From UBA724 sp049596815 (lineage in GTDB: Bacteria; Bacteroidota; Bacteroidia; Flavobacteriales; Flavobacteriaceae), in the NCBI GenBank assembly GCA_049596815.1, contig JBMYLY010000038.1, positions 1 through 14,555 of the forward strand: a stretch of 14,555 bases of DNA. The letters run 5' to 3'. The notes under the pieces are model-generated. The model ran no database searches. It saw only the letters and a program-made list of their open reading frames with translations, and was not told the DNA's origin. The position numbers and the translations under genes are program-made. Within the stretch, counting starts at the first letter, position 1. Each line of letters starts with the position of its first letter. Below, piece by piece: positions 13,653-14,555 of this stretch.

Positions 13653-14555
13653 TTGACTTAGAGACTGCCCAATCAGTGCTGTTAACTCGTTGACATCGCG
13701 ACCGCGATAGATTACAACACCATTTGCATCTAACAAAAACAACTCAGGGATGGCATTCACACTGTAGGCCTTAGCGATGGGTTCGTTCCAGTATTTAAGA
13801 TTGGAAACATGTGACCATTTCAAATTGTCCGCTTCGATCGCCTCTTTCCATTTGTCAGCATCTCTGTCAAGAGAGACACTAATCATGCTGAGACCGTTCG
13901 ATTGGAATTGGTTGTACATCTCCACCAAACGATCGCTTTGCATACGGCATGGTTTGCACCAAGAGGCCCAAAAGTCAATTACAGTAAGCTTGCCTTTTAC
14001 TTCATTCAAGGACAATTGTGTACCGCTCGGGTTTGGTGCTTTAAAATCGGGAGCCACAGCTCCCACACCGGGGGCGGGCTGACTAGAATTTTTATTGGTG
14101 TCACTTGGGTATAGGAGTTCAGTAATATTTTGTCCGGATTTGGTAGCTTTAACAGACCCAGACAACCCCTCAAACAATTCTTTTCCTTCATCTTGTTGTA
14201 TAGCTTGATTGGCCAACAGTTGTTGAAGGATAAGCGCAGAAATGTAGGATTTAGGATTGTCACTTACAAATGAAATTTCAAAGTCTTGCAAATCACCTCG
14301 CATTTCCTCAAATTGCTCCTGCAAGTCGGTTAGCAAGAGACTGTCTTTGGCAATCATGGCATTGCGCATTTCATTTTGTATACCCATCAACTCGTCAATG
14401 TAGGTCATAGATTCTTTTCTGTAATTATAAAATTCTTCGTTGGAAGAAGTGCCTCTAATGCGAGATGTCCTAATGCTATCTTTATAAGCCTCAACAGAAA
14501 TAGATCCTGGTTCAAAGACCACGGGTAGCACATCACGGATACCCTCAAAAAAAAT
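13647..14555 (-). CDS. TlpA/ResA-like thioredoxin-fold protein with DUF4369-like N-terminal part, 5' end off the right edge
   Basis: The frame is open to the window edge, so about 302 C-terminal residues are visible. A GTG at 14531 could be read as a start, but coding continues upstream of it with family-like residues (FFEGIRDVLPVVFEPG), so the gene is truncated by the window. The first visible 45 or so residues resemble the end of a DUF4369 domain. A helical, charged region follows, then a short linker rich in Ser, Pro and Gly. The thioredoxin/AhpC-TSA domain begins at GAVAPDFKAP and has the redox motif WCKPC (codons at 13947-13961). The cis-proline region is AIPELFLLD. Such Bacteroidota proteins are usually lipoproteins or periplasmic thiol-disulfide oxidoreductases; the signal peptide is not in view. 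Substrate is unknown. Confidence 0.88.
   Translation of the reverse strand: MFFEGIRDVLPVVFEPGSISVEAYKDSIRTSRIRGTSSNEEFYNYRKESMTYIDELMGIQNEMRNAMIAKDSLLLTDLQEQFEEMRGDLQDFEISFVSDNPKSYISALILQQLLANQAIQQDEGKELFEGLSGSVKATKSGQNITELLYPSDTNKNSSQPAPGVGAVAPDFKAPNPSGTQLSLNEVKGKLTVIDFWASWCKPCRMQSDRLVEMYNQFQSNGLSMISVSLDRDADKWKEAIEADNLKWSHVSNLKYWNEPIAKAYSVNAIPELFLLDANGVVIYRGRDVNELTALIGQSLSQS

Noticed and set aside
13777..14114. Plus-strand frames opposite the TlpA-like gene
   Set aside because: Low-complexity translations antisense to the thioredoxin domain; shadows of the real gene.
13647..14531. Complete TlpA-like gene starting at GTG 14531
   Set aside because: The frame stays open to the window edge with residues that fit the family, so the gene is cut by the window rather than starting there.
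1..14555. Mobile element, defence island, biosynthetic cluster or CRISPR array
   Set aside because: All recognisable genes are housekeeping or envelope functions, and no inverted-repeat ends, transposase, integrase or regular repeats were found.

Overview
The window looks like an ordinary, very gene-dense piece of a Bacteroidota chromosome, most likely from the class Flavobacteriia (inferred from family resemblance; no genus can be named). Three things point there. First, protein families and neighbourhoods: an HsdR-N domain protein divergent from holA, a single-chain alpha/beta 2-oxo acid dehydrogenase E1, uvrA followed by a LOG protein and an M1-like/beta-barrel protein, and a DUF4369-type TlpA. 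Second, none of the gene starts has a recognisable Shine-Dalgarno sequence. Third, boxes matching the Bacteroidota -7 consensus TAnnTTTG lie just upstream of most lead genes.

Layout, left to right. A partial HsdR-N domain gene (minus, 1-213) is divergent from holA (plus, 237-1241), the DNA polymerase III delta subunit. holA runs tail to tail into the fused E1 gene (minus, 1238-3628). Upstream of E1 on the minus strand is a tight group: uvrA (7191-10016), a LOG-family phosphoribohydrolase (6495-7178) and a large secreted or outer-membrane protein with an M1-peptidase-like domain whose zinc site is lost (3694-6495). An AcpH-like gene (minus, 10071-10643) precedes uvrA and is divergent from a glmM-type phosphohexomutase (plus, 10695-12071). 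That gene converges on a lysophospholipid acyltransferase-family gene (minus, 12068-12940). The acyltransferase is divergent from a rhomboid protease (plus, 13014-13652), which converges on a TlpA-like thioredoxin protein (minus, 13647 to the right edge, 5' end missing).

Functionally this is a mix of housekeeping jobs: replication clamp loading, nucleotide excision repair, amino-sugar supply for peptidoglycan and LPS, lipid A or membrane lipid acylation, acyl-carrier or nucleotide turnover, branched-chain 2-oxo acid oxidation, membrane proteolysis and extracytoplasmic thiol chemistry. They do not form one pathway. I see no tRNA, rRNA, CRISPR array, insertion sequence, phage gene, integrase or attachment site, and no intergenic stretch longer than about 75 bases. 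I found no convincing new multi-gene system. The items most worth checking are the pseudo-peptidase/beta-barrel protein coupled to the LOG gene, the abutting divergent promoter boxes, the possibly leaderless starts, and the overlap of stop codons at all three convergent junctions.
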